Positions 44,825-54,344 of a DNA stretch of 64,000 nucleotides are shown here, piece by piece (the first letter of the stretch is position 1; each line of letters opens with the position of its first letter). Made by a program: the position numbers and the translations under genes. This stretch comes from Natronosalvus halobius (GTDB lineage Archaea; Halobacteriota; Halobacteria; Halobacteriales; Natrialbaceae), in the NCBI RefSeq assembly GCF_024138145.1, contig NZ_CP099997.1, positions 2,604,001-2,668,000 on the forward strand, in the 5' to 3' direction. Under the pieces are notes generated by a model that was given only the letters and a program-made list of their open reading frames with translations, had not been told where the DNA came from and searched no databases.

Positions 44825-46186
44825 ATGCGTATGCAATCGGCTGCGCACGACCAACCACGCGAGGCGCGGGAACGCGTCATCGTTCCCGGTATCACGGCCC
44901 CCAGCACCGTCGCCTGTCTGCGGTCGCTCGGGCCGCGCGGGATCTACACCATCGTCGGCTCCGAGGATCGGACGACGCCCGGCTCCGTCTCGAGGTACTG
45001 CGATCGATTCGTCACGCTCCCCGACCCGCGGTCGGACATCGAGGCCTACGGGGACGTCCTCCTCTCGCTCGCGGCGCGACCCGGCGTCGAGACGATCATC
45101 CCCGTCCGCGAGGAGGACGTCTACACGCTCGCAGCGAACAGGGACGCCTTCGCCGAGCACGTCGCGACGCCGTGGCCGGACTTCGAGACCCTGCGACAGG
45201 TGCAAGATCGGGTCGAACTCTTCTCGGCCGCTGAGCGCGCCGGCGTCGAGACGCCCGAGACGACCCTGCTCGACGAGTGGGACGACTGGTCGCGTGAGAC
45301 GATCATCAAGCCCCGCTACACCGTTGCCGCCCCCGAGTACCTCGGTCACGACGCCGGGCTCAGCGACATCGGCTCGACCGTCTACCACGAACCCGGAACC
45401 CCGCCCGCAGTCGAATCGTCGCTCAACGAGTGGGGTCACGTCCCCATCGTCCAGGAGTACGTCCCTGACTCCCGAGAGTACGGCTTCTTCGCGCTGTACG
45501 ACGAGGGTGAGGCAGTCGCCACCTTCCAGCACTGCCAGAAACGGGGCTACAAGTACAGCGGCGGGCCGAGTGCCTACCGCGAGTCGACCGACATCCCCGA
45601 ACTCGAGGCTGCCGGCCTCGCGCTGCTGGACGAACTCGAGTGGCACGGTCTGGCGATGGTCGAGTTCCTGCGCAACCCCGAGACGGGGTCGTTCGAGCTG
45701 ATGGAGATCAATCCGCGGTTCTGGTCGTCGCTCCCGTTCTCCGTTCGTGCGGGCGCTGACTTCCCCTACTACTACTGGCAGCTCGCACGCGGCGAGCCGA
45801 TCAGCCAGCCCGACTACGAGGTCGGCATCGGCGGCCACCTGCTCCGGGGGGAACTCTGTCATCTCCACAGCATCCTGACCGAGAACTACCCGCTGGTCGA
45901 ACGCCCCTCGTTTCTCTCCGCTGTCAGCGACGTCGCCACGTCGATGGTTCGAGAGCCCCGGTTCGACTACGCCGTCGCGGACGACCCCGTTCCGTTCGTC
46001 CAGGACGGCTGGAACTTCGTCCGCTCGGCCGCCGCCGAGCAACTCAGCGCCGCTCGAGAGGGGGGTGAAGCCGACGAATCGTCGCCAGCCGTCGGGTCGC
46101 CAGCACTCGCCGAGCAGGAACTCGCATCGAAGCCGGCAACGGCCGACATCGAGCCTCTCGAGGACCAGCGCGGACGGACGAACTGA
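44825..46186 (+). CDS. ATP-grasp family ligase (carboxylate-amine ligase type)
   Basis: 453 residues. The ATP-grasp core (about 120-320) has VQDRVELFSAAERAGVETPET, the ATP Lys in IIKPRYT, the loop VQEYVPDSREYGFFA and metal-ligand residues in FELMEINPRFWSSLP. The N-terminus (RVIVPGITAPSTVACLRSLG) looks like a Rossmann pre-domain, as in carboxylate-amine ligases. It joins a carboxylate to an amine using ATP; the substrates cannot be named from sequence. The C-terminus (after about 400) is disordered. Stand-alone gene between uvrB and orc1. Confidence 0.82.
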   Translation: MRMQSAAHDQPREARERVIVPGITAPSTVACLRSLGPRGIYTIVGSEDRTTPGSVSRYCDRFVTLPDPRSDIEAYGDVLLSLAARPGVETIIPVREEDVYTLAANRDAFAEHVATPWPDFETLRQVQDRVELFSAAERAGVETPETTLLDEWDDWSRETIIKPRYTVAAPEYLGHDAGLSDIGSTVYHEPGTPPAVESSLNEWGHVPIVQEYVPDSREYGFFALYDEGEAVATFQHCQKRGYKYSGGPSAYRESTDIPELEAAGLALLDELEWHGLAMVEFLRNPETGSFELMEINPRFWSSLPFSVRAGADFPYYYWQLARGEPISQPDYEVGIGGHLLRGELCHLHSILTENYPLVERPSFLSAVSDVATSMVREPRFDYAVADDPVPFVQDGWNFVRSAAAEQLSAAREGGEADESSPAVGSPALAEQELASKPATADIEPLEDQRGRTN

Positions 46187-46269
46187 CGCCGAATCGTCGG
46201 GCATCGGCGTCTGACGATCTATCGTCCCCGAGCAGGTTCCTCACCGTTTGGGTGGCACATACCGGCGGC

Positions 46270-47400
46270 TCACTCGAGTCGCTCCCGAATCGCCTCGGGT
46301 TCGTACGAGAGCGTCAGCGACCGCGACCGTCCACGTCCGTCGATTTCGGCGTACTCGGCGTCGATGAGACCGAGCTGGTCGAGCTTGTTGACGATTTCCG
46401 AATAGCGAGTGTAACCGAGGTCGGTCTCCTCGCTGAACCGCTCGTATACCTCGCCGGCCTGGGCGCCATCGTGGTCGACGAGCACTTCGAGGAGCGCCCG
46501 CTCGTTCTCGCTCAGGCTGTTGAGGCTCCTGGAGAGGTTGATGTACTTCGACGTCTCGTAGGCCTTCTCGACGTCCTCGAGTTCGACGGTTCGGCTCGCC
46601 CGCATCTCGGCGTTGAGTCCGGCCCGCCTGAGGAGGTCGATCCCCACCCGGAGGTCACCGCTCTTGGCCGTGAGCGAGCCGACCCGCTCCAGGACGTCCG
46701 TGGCGACGACGCCGTCGTGGAACCCCCGCGTGACGCGCTCGTGGAGGATGTCGACGATCTCCGGCTGGTCGTACACCGGGAAGTAGACGTCCTCGGGCCG
46801 GAAGACGCTCTGGACGCGGGTGTCCAGGGCGTCGATCACCTCGAGCGCCGGATCCGAGGAGACGACGATGACGCCGATCTTCGCCCCCGGGTGTTCCTCG
46901 TGGGCGCGCAGCAGCGAGTAGAGCGTATCCGACGCCTCGTTCTCGTAGAAGAGGTAGTTGACGTCGTCGAGCGCGACGACGAGCACGCGGTCGTCCTCAA
47001 CGAGTTTCTCGGCGATCTGGCCGAAGAGCTTCTTGAAGGAGATGCCCGACGACGGGGGTTCGTAGTCGAAACAGCCCTCGAACAGCCGCGAGAAGACGGA
47101 GTACCGCGTCGAGTTGACCTGACAGTTGACCCGGATCGTCTGGACGTCACGGGTCTGGGCGCCGACCTCGTCGTACAGCTTCTGAATCGCCGTGGTCTTC
47201 CCCGTTCCCGGCGGTCCGCGGACCATCACGTTCAGCGGGCGCGAGCCCCGGACCGCGGGTCGCAGCGCGTACGTGAGACTCTGCATCTGCGAATCGCGGT
47301 GGCGGAACGTCTCGGGGACGTAATCGATCTCGAAGACGTGCTCGTTCCTGAACACGGATTCGTCCCACGACAACATCCCCTCCTCGGGGTCGCCAGTCAT
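46270..47400 (-). CDS. Orc1/Cdc6-type origin recognition protein
   Basis: 376-residue AAA+ initiator. Walker A GPPGTGKTT (about 65), Walker B VVALDDVNYLF (Asp-Asp rather than Asp-Glu), sensor 1 VVSSD, sensor 2 GDLRVGIDLLRRAG, then a C-terminal winged helix (about 300-376) that reads origin DNA. The start at ATG 47400 (MTGDPEEGM) fits; upstream residues are not family-like. Notable: no ORB-like element flanks it within about 400 bases; the closest are near 54.1 kb and 3.2-3.5 kb. Haloarchaea carry many Orc paralogues, so this one may serve a remote origin or another role. Confidence 0.93.
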   Translation of the reverse strand: MTGDPEEGMLSWDESVFRNEHVFEIDYVPETFRHRDSQMQSLTYALRPAVRGSRPLNVMVRGPPGTGKTTAIQKLYDEVGAQTRDVQTIRVNCQVNSTRYSVFSRLFEGCFDYEPPSSGISFKKLFGQIAEKLVEDDRVLVVALDDVNYLFYENEASDTLYSLLRAHEEHPGAKIGVIVVSSDPALEVIDALDTRVQSVFRPEDVYFPVYDQPEIVDILHERVTRGFHDGVVATDVLERVGSLTAKSGDLRVGIDLLRRAGLNAEMRASRTVELEDVEKAYETSKYINLSRSLNSLSENERALLEVLVDHDGAQAGEVYERFSEETDLGYTRYSEIVNKLDQLGLIDAEYAEIDGRGRSRSLTLSYEPEAIRERLE

Positions 47401-47526
47401 CACTTTCACCACGCTCTCGAAGCTACTTAGTTGTTTGCGGTCGTTTTCGGCGTGAAGACGGATTCTCACCGCCTCGAGACCGTCGAAACGGGATATTGGT
47501 ACGCAATCACCGACACAGCGTCCACG

Positions 47527-47534
47527 ACTTTATA
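47527..47534 (+). promoter_or_regulatory. TATA box of the membrane protein gene at 47561
   Basis: TTTATATA lies 27 bases before the ATG at 47561, predicting a leaderless transcript; it faces away from orc1. Confidence 0.6.
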
Positions 47535-47560
47535 TACGAAGCCGGGGCCAGAACGGACCG

Positions 47561-48010
47561 ATGATCGACGTACCTGCGGACGGAAACGAGCGTCTGGCCG
47601 CCCTCGGCGGCGCGTGCCTCGTCGGCAGCGCGTTCCTCCCCTGGGCCAGCATCGACGTGTTCGACATATCGACGACGACGAACGGATTCACCGGCATGGG
47701 CTACGCCGTCCCGGTCGCCGGCTTCGTCGCCCTCGGACTGGTGACCCTTCGCGAGTGGACCGCGTTCGAAGCCAAAGTGACCGCGGCCGTGGGCGTCCTG
47801 GCGCTCCTCTTGTTGGGCGTGATCTACACCTCCCTCGAGAACGTCTTCGCCGTCGGCTACCCCGCCCACTACGTCACCGTCTCGCCGGAACCAGGCCTCT
47901 ACGTCGCCGCCCTCGCCAGCGTGCTCGTCGCCGTTGCAGGGTATCGAGGGATGCAGGCGGCCGCCGCCACCGAGACAGCGACTCCAGCCGGGAGCGAGCC
48001 CCGCAGATGA
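47561..48010 (+). CDS. Four-helix membrane protein of unknown function
   Basis: 149 residues with about four transmembrane helices (near 15-30, 45-65, 75-95, 120-140) and a short disordered tail. It starts MIDVPADGNERLAALG. No family recognised. Divergent from orc1, convergent with the MutS-like gene. Confidence 0.7.
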   Translation: MIDVPADGNERLAALGGACLVGSAFLPWASIDVFDISTTTNGFTGMGYAVPVAGFVALGLVTLREWTAFEAKVTAAVGVLALLLLGVIYTSLENVFAVGYPAHYVTVSPEPGLYVAALASVLVAVAGYRGMQAAAATETATPAGSEPRR

Positions 48011-48077
48011 TCCGACCTCGAGGTCGATCTCCGACTGTGTTCACTCTCCGACTCCGTGGTCGCTCTCCCGACCGCGT

Positions 48078-50105
48078 TCACTCGAACTTCTCGAGCAACC
48101 GGTCGTAGAATGCGGCGTTCCCCTCCTGGGCAAGCTTCTCGACGATCAACTCGGGGGTCGACCGGGCGAGGTGGTCCTTGACCGGCGACCGGTTGACCTC
48201 GAGTTCGCCATCGACCAGGCCGACGGCCTCGATGCCGTCGACGGCCACGTCGATGGCGGCCATCTCCCGGATTTCGCCGGCCAGGTGGGAGACGAACACG
48301 GCCGTCGCGCCGTTCTCGGCGAGTGCCTCGAGGATACCGGCGATGATCTTCGCACTCGCCCCGGGTTCGGTGATGCTCTCGAGTTCGTCGACGAGAACGA
48401 GCGATCCCTCGCCGCCGGTGGCGAGGTCTGCGAACTCCCGGACAGTGGACTCGAACGCCCCCGCGTCCAGGGTTCCCTGCGTCTTGGCGTGGTAGTGTAC
48501 GTCGTCGAAGCGACGCAGTCGGACCCCTTCGGCGGGTACGGGCAAACCCATGTGCGCGAGCACGACGACGCTCGCGACCAGGTCGAGCGTCGAAGTCTTT
48601 CCACCGCTGTTGACTCCCGAGAGTAGGGTGGTGCCCGACACCGCGTAGTCGACGGGCTCGATCGCCTCGAGTGGCTCCTCCAGGACGGGCGACCGGCCGC
48701 CCTCGATGGCGAACCCGGTTCCCTCGGCGTCTCCGCCGTCCCAGACGAACTCGGGCATCGTACACTCGAAGTCGCGGGCGAACCGGGCGATCGCGAGTTC
48801 GACGTCGAGTTCGAGCGCCGAGCGAACCAGGCCGTGGGCGCCCTCGCGCTGAGCGGCGAGGTCGGCTGCCAGGTCGCGTTTGAGCTGGGCCGCCCGCCGG
48901 TCCCGGGCGACGGTGAGTTCCTCGCGAAGCCGTGCCGTGGCGTTCTCGTCGCGCTCGACGGGGAAGGTCGGCTCGTCGTCGAAGACGTGGCGGGCGAGTT
49001 CGGCCTCGCCGACATCCAGGTCGAGGGCGTCGACCAGGTGCTCGTGGGCGGCCTCGATCGCTGCGGCGAACTCGTCGGCGAGTTCGCGAGAGAGCAGCGA
49101 GTCAACGCCGGCACCGCGTTCGACGAGCGAGAGCAGATCGGCGCCCTCGATGGTCACGTCTCGTTCCTCGATCGCCTCGCGGAGTCGGTCGTTGGCGACG
49201 CTCTCGGCGACGCCCGCGACCGCGTCGAGGTCGTCGACGGCGACCGTCAGCCGGTCGAGTTCGGGGTCGCCGGCGACGGTGCCGTCGTCGTCGAGGCGCT
49301 CGAGGCCGTTCTCGAGGGCGTCGAGGTCGACCGTCGCGTCCAGTTGCGAGCCGGTATCACCACCACCACCGTCGATCGCACGATGAACCGCAACCGCTGC
49401 CCGCAGTCGCTCCCGGTTGCGGGCGAAGAACGCGAGCGGGCGCTCCGGAACCACGTCGGCGGGATCTGCGAGCGCATCCGGGCGAACCTGTACGTCGCCC
49501 TCGACCTCGACCCCGGCGAAGGACTCGTCGATCGCGACCACCGTCGAATAGCCTCTCGCCAGTTCGGCGAGCCCCTGGGCATCCTCGACGATTTCGACGG
49601 AGATCTCGGGAATCGCTTCGCGAGCCTCGGCGTAGCGCTCGGCGTCGGTGGTCGCCAGACACCGGTCCCGGACGCGAACGTCGCCGGGACGCTCGAGCGG
49701 TTCGACGCCCTCGAGGGCCTCGAGCACGGCCGAACCGGGGTCGCGCTCGATCGCTCGACGGGAGAAGTTCTGCACCTCCTGGATGCGCGATTGCCTGGAA
49801 CTGGGGTACAGCGTCTCGAGGCGGTGGGCCGCGTAGTCGGTCACCGTTCGATCCTGGCACAGCGAGAGCACCTGTCGGTAGATCTCGCGCCCCCGATCGG
49901 TCGCCAGGAAGCCGCCGGGGTCGTCGTGTTCGCGTCGGATCGCCCCACGGGCGATGCGAGCGGCTCGGCCGACGGTGACGCCGGGCGCGCTGGCGAGTGC
50001 GGCCACGTCGCCGCTCTCGAGGGCCCGCTCGGGGTCGTCGAGTTCGTCCAGTGCACGGGCGGTCTTCGCGCCGACGCCCGGGATCGACTCGAGGTCCATT
50101 GCCAT
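48078..50105 (-). CDS. MutS-family ATPase (MutS5/MutS2-like), N-terminal HhH
   Basis: 675 residues. N-terminal helix-hairpin-helix (LESIPGVGAKTARALDEL, about 5-50), long helical clamp/lever region (about 60-470), and C-terminal MutS ATPase with Walker A GVNSGGKTST, Walker B LVLVDELESIT and the switch His in FVSHLAG. There is no N-terminal mismatch-recognition domain and no Smr nuclease, so it is not MutS1 and not classic MutS2. Archaeal MutS5-type proteins have this layout and may act on branched DNA. The start at 50105 (or 50099) precedes the HhH. Confidence 0.9.
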   Translation of the reverse strand: MAMDLESIPGVGAKTARALDELDDPERALESGDVAALASAPGVTVGRAARIARGAIRREHDDPGGFLATDRGREIYRQVLSLCQDRTVTDYAAHRLETLYPSSRQSRIQEVQNFSRRAIERDPGSAVLEALEGVEPLERPGDVRVRDRCLATTDAERYAEAREAIPEISVEIVEDAQGLAELARGYSTVVAIDESFAGVEVEGDVQVRPDALADPADVVPERPLAFFARNRERLRAAVAVHRAIDGGGGDTGSQLDATVDLDALENGLERLDDDGTVAGDPELDRLTVAVDDLDAVAGVAESVANDRLREAIEERDVTIEGADLLSLVERGAGVDSLLSRELADEFAAAIEAAHEHLVDALDLDVGEAELARHVFDDEPTFPVERDENATARLREELTVARDRRAAQLKRDLAADLAAQREGAHGLVRSALELDVELAIARFARDFECTMPEFVWDGGDAEGTGFAIEGGRSPVLEEPLEAIEPVDYAVSGTTLLSGVNSGGKTSTLDLVASVVVLAHMGLPVPAEGVRLRRFDDVHYHAKTQGTLDAGAFESTVREFADLATGGEGSLVLVDELESITEPGASAKIIAGILEALAENGATAVFVSHLAGEIREMAAIDVAVDGIEAVGLVDGELEVNRSPVKDHLARSTPELIVEKLAQEGNAAFYDRLLEKFE

Positions 50106-50204
50106 CGACCGCCACGTCCCGCCGAGACGAGAAAAAGGTCCCGCCCCGTTCTCGGGCCGACTCTCGACTCTCGAGTCGTGGATCGCACGCCCCCGGTGAG
50201 CACG

Positions 50205-50810
50205 CTACTCCCAGGGATGACGCCCGCTCGTGCTCGGCCACAGGGGATACCAGTACTCCTTGTCGGATTCGATCTCGAGTTCGCCATCCAGGACGGACTC
50301 GAGTTTGAACTCGGTTCCCGAATCGCGCTCGCGGCCGGCCCGTGGCGCGAAGGGGTAGTACGCTCCGCGCCGGAAGGAGTAGATCCAGTAGGCGGGCCCG
50401 CTGTCGTTTCGGTAGGCGAAGACGGCTGCGAGCAGCCGCGAGCCGAACCCTTCCTCGATGAACGTGTCCGCCGCGAAGTGGAGGCTGGTGATCAGGTCCT
50501 CGGGGTCGGAGTCCTCGAGGACGACCCAGTGGTAGCCGTGGTCGTCCTCGGTGACGCGAAAGTCGGTGCCGGTGTCTTCGCTGCCGGCCTCCAGGATGGC
50601 TTCGACGTTTTCGACGGCGTCGCGAAAGCTGCTCGAATCGACGCCGGCGAAGCAGAGCGCGCCCGCGTCGGCGGAGTCGTAGCCGAGGTCGGCTTCCATC
50701 GTCAGATACGCGGTGCTCATCCCGAAGAGGTCCTCGGGGTTGGCGTCCCGGCTGGCGTCCGATTCGGCGCGTATGCCGAGGACGGATCGCAGTCCGTCGA
50801 GCAGTCCCAT
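50205..50810 (-). CDS. PspA-associated protein, PspAB-like
   Basis: 201 residues starting MGLLDGLRSVLGIR, with DLFGMSTAYLTMEADLGY, FRVTEDDHGYHWVVLEDSD and IEEGFGSRLLAAVFAYRN. I connect this pattern with haloarchaeal PspAB, linked to the PspA membrane-stress protein, from memory of the family. No pspA gene is adjacent, so the call is moderate. The ATG at 50810 is chosen; the frame extends upstream without similarity. Confidence 0.6.
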   Translation of the reverse strand: MGLLDGLRSVLGIRAESDASRDANPEDLFGMSTAYLTMEADLGYDSADAGALCFAGVDSSSFRDAVENVEAILEAGSEDTGTDFRVTEDDHGYHWVVLEDSDPEDLITSLHFAADTFIEEGFGSRLLAAVFAYRNDSGPAYWIYSFRRGAYYPFAPRAGRERDSGTEFKLESVLDGELEIESDKEYWYPLWPSTSGRHPWE

Positions 50811-50874
50811 ACCCCTCGTTGGACGGCCAGGGTTTGAAAGCTCGCGTTTTCTTGCTCGAAGGCGTTCGGCACGC

Positions 50875-51453
50875 TCACTCGAGGAACAACTGAAGGTCCG
50901 CCGCCGGCTGCTCGGGCGTCTCCGCACAGCCGTCGGGGAACGAAGTGTACCAGTCGGCGTCCCAGCCACAGGTCGTCCTGGCGGTGAGATCGGCCGCCGT
51001 CCCCCCGTCCACTTCCGGGGATGCCTCGAAGACGACGGTGTGACTCGAGGTGTGTGTCGTTTCTTCTCCTTCGAGGACGTGCTCGACTGCTCGCACGCGA
51101 ATTGGACGGCCGATGTCGACGGGCTCGTCCGTGAGCCGTTCGACCGCTCGATCGGCAGCCGCGAGCCAGTTACCGCCGTCTTCGTCCTCGAGGCGAGCGT
51201 TCGGCAACAGGGCGACGGGTTCCTCGAGGTGAGTGGCGATCAGAACCGAGCCGTCGGCGGCGGTGACCCCGACGACGGCCATCCCGCGACTGTGGGCGCG
51301 GCAGTGGTTCTCGTCGGCGTGGATCTCGGTGCGTTCCTCGTAGTGAACGTCGTCGCGGTCTCGAAACCGAGCCGGGTCGGTGAGCGACTCGAGGTCGGTC
51401 AGGGAGTCGGTGCGCGTCGAGCTGGTCGCGGATCGTGGTGATTTCTCCGTCAT
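50875..51453 (-). CDS. Degenerate Nudix-like protein
   Basis: 192 residues. The central fold (about 40-150) looks Nudix-like: SRGMAVVGVTAADGSVLIATH is followed by PNARLEDEDGGNWLAAADRAV and a later strand RAVEHVLEGEE. The catalytic REUXEE part of the Nudix box is not intact (VERLTDE instead), so hydrolase activity is doubtful. It may be a binding or structural derivative. RidA follows after a 3-base gap upstream, suggesting a shared transcript. Confidence 0.5.
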   Translation of the reverse strand: MTEKSPRSATSSTRTDSLTDLESLTDPARFRDRDDVHYEERTEIHADENHCRAHSRGMAVVGVTAADGSVLIATHLEEPVALLPNARLEDEDGGNWLAAADRAVERLTDEPVDIGRPIRVRAVEHVLEGEETTHTSSHTVVFEASPEVDGGTAADLTARTTCGWDADWYTSFPDGCAETPEQPAADLQLFLE

Positions 51454-51456
51454 TAG

Positions 51457-51903
51457 TTATTCGTCGCCGGTAGTCGTTCGAACTGTCCACTCGCCGTCGG
51501 TGGGAATCGTCGCCCGCACTTCGAGTTCTACGAGGGCTCCGTCGACGTTGTGACTGGCAACCCCGACCATGCAACTAGCCGGGTAGTGAGGATAGTCGAT
51601 GAAGTCCGATCGGACATCGTGAATCGTCCCTCTGGTTTCGTCGTCGAGGACATCCTCGCGAACGAACCATCGGAACTTCACGATGTCGTGCATCGACCCC
51701 TCGAGGTCCTTGAGTATCTTTTCAACGAGGCCCAGCATCTGCCGAGTCTGCTCACGAACGTCCCCTTCGGGGTAGACGAGGCCGTTGATCTCGACGTGCG
51801 TGTGCGTGTCGTGATGCGTCGCCACTGCGAGCGAAATTTGTGGTTCGTCGATGACGTCCGATTCAATCGTGCCCTGTCCGGGTGCGATGACGGTTTTCTT
51901 CAT
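51457..51903 (-). CDS. RidA (YjgF/YER057c) family protein
   Basis: 148 residues with the RidA core: ISLAVATHHDTHTHVEINGLVYPEGD, TRQMLGLVEKILKDLEGSMHDIV and YPASCMVGVASHNVDGALVELEVRAT. Family members are trimeric and remove reactive enamine/imine intermediates from PLP enzymes. The key Arg is not in the usual place (around SCMVGV), so activity on 2-aminoacrylate is open. Start ATG 51903. Probably co-transcribed with the Nudix-like gene. Confidence 0.82.
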   Translation of the reverse strand: MKKTVIAPGQGTIESDVIDEPQISLAVATHHDTHTHVEINGLVYPEGDVREQTRQMLGLVEKILKDLEGSMHDIVKFRWFVREDVLDDETRGTIHDVRSDFIDYPHYPASCMVGVASHNVDGALVELEVRATIPTDGEWTVRTTTGDE

Positions 51904-51955
51904 CTGTATCTCGTGTCTGCGTTTCGACTGGATTCGCCGCGTTCCTGGAATGGAC

Positions 51956-52663
51956 TCATTTCGGCAACCAGACCAACGGAACGTGATCCCAGGCCCAACG
52001 CTCCTCGGGTTTCTCGGTGAATTCCCAGAACTGCCGCGGCGGAGTGCCGAGAGCGTCTTCGATTGCCGATTCGGAGAGCGTACTTTCCCCCTCGAACACC
52101 AGCCGGAACCGCCTGGCGAACCCGTGGGGATCGAAGTCCGGGTCGTGCTCGCGCCACGCGTCGGAGTCCGCGAGACGACCGTCGTAGTGATCGCGCCCGG
52201 CCTCGGTGATGTAGCCGAGCACGAGGTGGCCTCCGGGGGTGACCGCGTCGTACAGCGCACGGAGCGCGCGTTCGGTGTCGTCGACGTAACACAGCGTCGC
52301 GTAACAGCACACGAGGTCGAACTGCCGACCGGGATCGAACTCGGGGAGCACGGCGCGTTCGAAGCATACGTTCTCGACCCCGTTCGAGCACGCTCGATCG
52401 CGGTTCGCCGCGAGAATCGAGTCGGCGGCGTCGTAGCCGACGACGCTGGTTTCCGGGTGGCGTTTCGCGACGGTAAAGGCGACCTCGCCGGGGCCACAGC
52501 CGACGTCCGCGACCGAATCAGGGACTCCTTTCGCGGCGATGAAGTCCTCGAGGAGGTCGGTCAGGTGGTGGGTACTGGGGGTCGCGCCGGCGCGGTCGTC
52601 CGCGTCGGCGGTCTCCCAGAAGCGGTTCCAGTCGATGGTCTGCCCGAAAGGGGTGTCTGTCAT
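51956..52663 (-). CDS. Class I SAM-dependent methyltransferase
   Basis: 235 residues. SAM motif I VADVGCGPGEVAF, then the acidic-loop VVGYDAADSIL, and CYVDDTERALRALYDAVTPGGH. Its substrate cannot be named. Starts 52 bases upstream of RidA on the same strand. AT-rich DNA upstream (52800-52890) probably carries its promoter. Confidence 0.85.
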   Translation of the reverse strand: MTDTPFGQTIDWNRFWETADADDRAGATPSTHHLTDLLEDFIAAKGVPDSVADVGCGPGEVAFTVAKRHPETSVVGYDAADSILAANRDRACSNGVENVCFERAVLPEFDPGRQFDLVCCYATLCYVDDTERALRALYDAVTPGGHLVLGYITEAGRDHYDGRLADSDAWREHDPDFDPHGFARRFRLVFEGESTLSESAIEDALGTPPRQFWEFTEKPEERWAWDHVPLVWLPK

Positions 52664-52949
52664 GCGTGAGGAGTTGCTATCCGTACGATCGGGTGTCGGT
52701 CGGTGGGAGCGGTCGACTCGTGGAGAGAGCCGTCGCTGTGGGATCGAAGGCGAGTCGTCGTTTCACAGTGCGCCCGAGATCAGGACTTTCGAGCGCTGTA
52801 GCTACACGTATTGGTAGTGATAAAAGAAAGCACCGATTTTAATTCGTTTACTTTCTGTATGTAATAATTCGGTGTGGCGGGTTAAATAGTTTTCGGCGTT
52901 CGTCGCGGATTCTCACCGGATCCGGTACTGTCGAAACTCGAGCGAGGAT
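52664..52949. other. AT-rich intergenic gap before the methyltransferase
   Basis: About 290 bases. It contains an AT-rich patch (about 52800-52890, e.g. ATTTTAATTCGTTTAC and TAATAATTCGG), likely the promoter of the leftward methyltransferase genes and the end of htpX. No gene seen. Confidence 0.5.
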
Positions 52950-53840
52950 CTATACTGTCTCCATCTCGCGCTCGAGTTGGCGCAAACTCTCGACTCGCCG
53001 CTCGGTCGAGGGGTGCGTCGAAAACAGTTTTCCGACGATGCCGGACTTCAGCGGGATGATGAAGAAGGCGTTCATCTCGGCTTCTTCGCGCATGTCCCTG
53101 TCGGGAACCTTGTCGATCTCGCCCGAAATCTTCAGCAACGCGGAGGCGAGCGCAGAGGGGTTGCCGGTAATCGTCGCAGCGCCCCGGTCGGCGGCGAACT
53201 CGCGGTACCGAGAGAGCGCCCGGATTAGCAGGTAACTCACGATCCAGACGACCAGCGAGACGACGATGGCGACGATCACGCCGCCACCGCCGCCGCGGCC
53301 GCGACCGTGGCCGCCGCCGAAGAAGGCGCCCCAGCGGACGATCATGAACGCGATGGTCGACAGGAACGAGGCGATGGTCATCACCATCATGTCTCGATTC
53401 TTGACGTGGGCGAGCTCGTGTGCGAGGACGCCGTCGAGTTCGTCGCGGTCAAGTGTCCGCATCAGTCCCGTGGTGACGGCGACGGCGGCGTTCTTCTGGT
53501 TTCGCCCCGTCGCGAACGCGTTGGGTACCTTCGAGTCGATGACGGCGACTTTCGGCTTCGGGAGGTCGGCCTGCTGGGAGAGGCGTTCGACGGCGCTGTG
53601 AAGCTGTGGGTACTCCTCGGCGGAGACCGTCTTTGCGCCCATTGTTTTGAGGGTGAGGGTGTCACTGAAGAAGTACTGCACCAGCGACATCCCGCCGAAG
53701 AGCAGGCCGAAGATCAGCAGGTTCGCTCCGCCCGCGATGTACGCCGTCAACACCCCTGCGAAGACGATGTACAGGGCGAACAGCAGGAACATCGTGAGGA
53801 ACATCCGAAACCGCAATCCCCAGTCCGGTTTCCAGTCCAT
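52950..53840 (-). CDS. htpX: HtpX-type membrane zinc protease
   Basis: 296 residues. Two N-terminal transmembrane helices (about 12-55), zinc site HELAH in GVLAHELAHVKNRD with the third ligand in SRYREFAADRGA, two further helices around 170-200, and Gly-rich loop GGGHGRGRGGGGG. It degrades misfolded membrane proteins. The ATG at 53840 follows TATA-like GGATAAATCC (53863-53872) by 23 bases. Confidence 0.93.
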   Translation of the reverse strand: MDWKPDWGLRFRMFLTMFLLFALYIVFAGVLTAYIAGGANLLIFGLLFGGMSLVQYFFSDTLTLKTMGAKTVSAEEYPQLHSAVERLSQQADLPKPKVAVIDSKVPNAFATGRNQKNAAVAVTTGLMRTLDRDELDGVLAHELAHVKNRDMMVMTIASFLSTIAFMIVRWGAFFGGGHGRGRGGGGGVIVAIVVSLVVWIVSYLLIRALSRYREFAADRGAATITGNPSALASALLKISGEIDKVPDRDMREEAEMNAFFIIPLKSGIVGKLFSTHPSTERRVESLRQLEREMETV

Positions 53841-54086
53841 ACTCGAACAATGGACCGAGTGCGGATAAATCCGCCGCGAACGCGCCTCGAGCGGGTCGCC
53901 GGACCGAGCGCTTCGCTCGCGGTCGTCCTCGAGTCGCGCTCGTGATCGACCCTGTCGACCTCCAGCAGCGACACGGATAGCCGACGATATTGCTCCCTCG
54001 ATACGTTCTGCTACCCCAATCTCATCTTTCAGCTGGGTCGCGAGTGCTCGAGCGGGTACGTCGAAGCGCCGAGTGAGCGTTCCCAA

Positions 54087-54109
54087 ACCCCTCTATTTCC
54101 CCTGGAAAG
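54087..54109 (-). repeat. ORB-like element A upstream of nmd3
   Basis: Minus strand reads CTTTCCAGGGGAAATAGAGG followed by GGT: TCCA, then GAAA, then AGGGGT with the same spacing as other elements here. Confidence 0.5.
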
Positions 54110-54344
54110 TCGAGCACGAGGGGGCGACCACCGGTATCGACGCTCGTGCGTACGCCACGCGTCAGACGTACCGTCTTCGAGTTCCACCGGAAACGTCAGA
54201 CGAGCGTGAAATACGTCGCTCTAGATGTTTGATGATCGGTAACACCTCGACCGAAACCGACAGCAACGGGGGAGATTCGACTTCTCGCTCGAAAACCGCG
54301 CTCAGCGGAGACGAATACCGTGTGGTCTGATAACACGATCCGTA

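Noticed and set aside
46252-47430. Long plus-strand open frame opposite orc1/cdc6
   Set aside because: Shadow of the Orc1 frame; composition driven by the opposite strand.
50205-50969. Longer start for the PspAB-like gene
   Set aside because: Upstream 53 residues are Arg/Ser-rich, unlike the acidic protein that begins MGLLDG.
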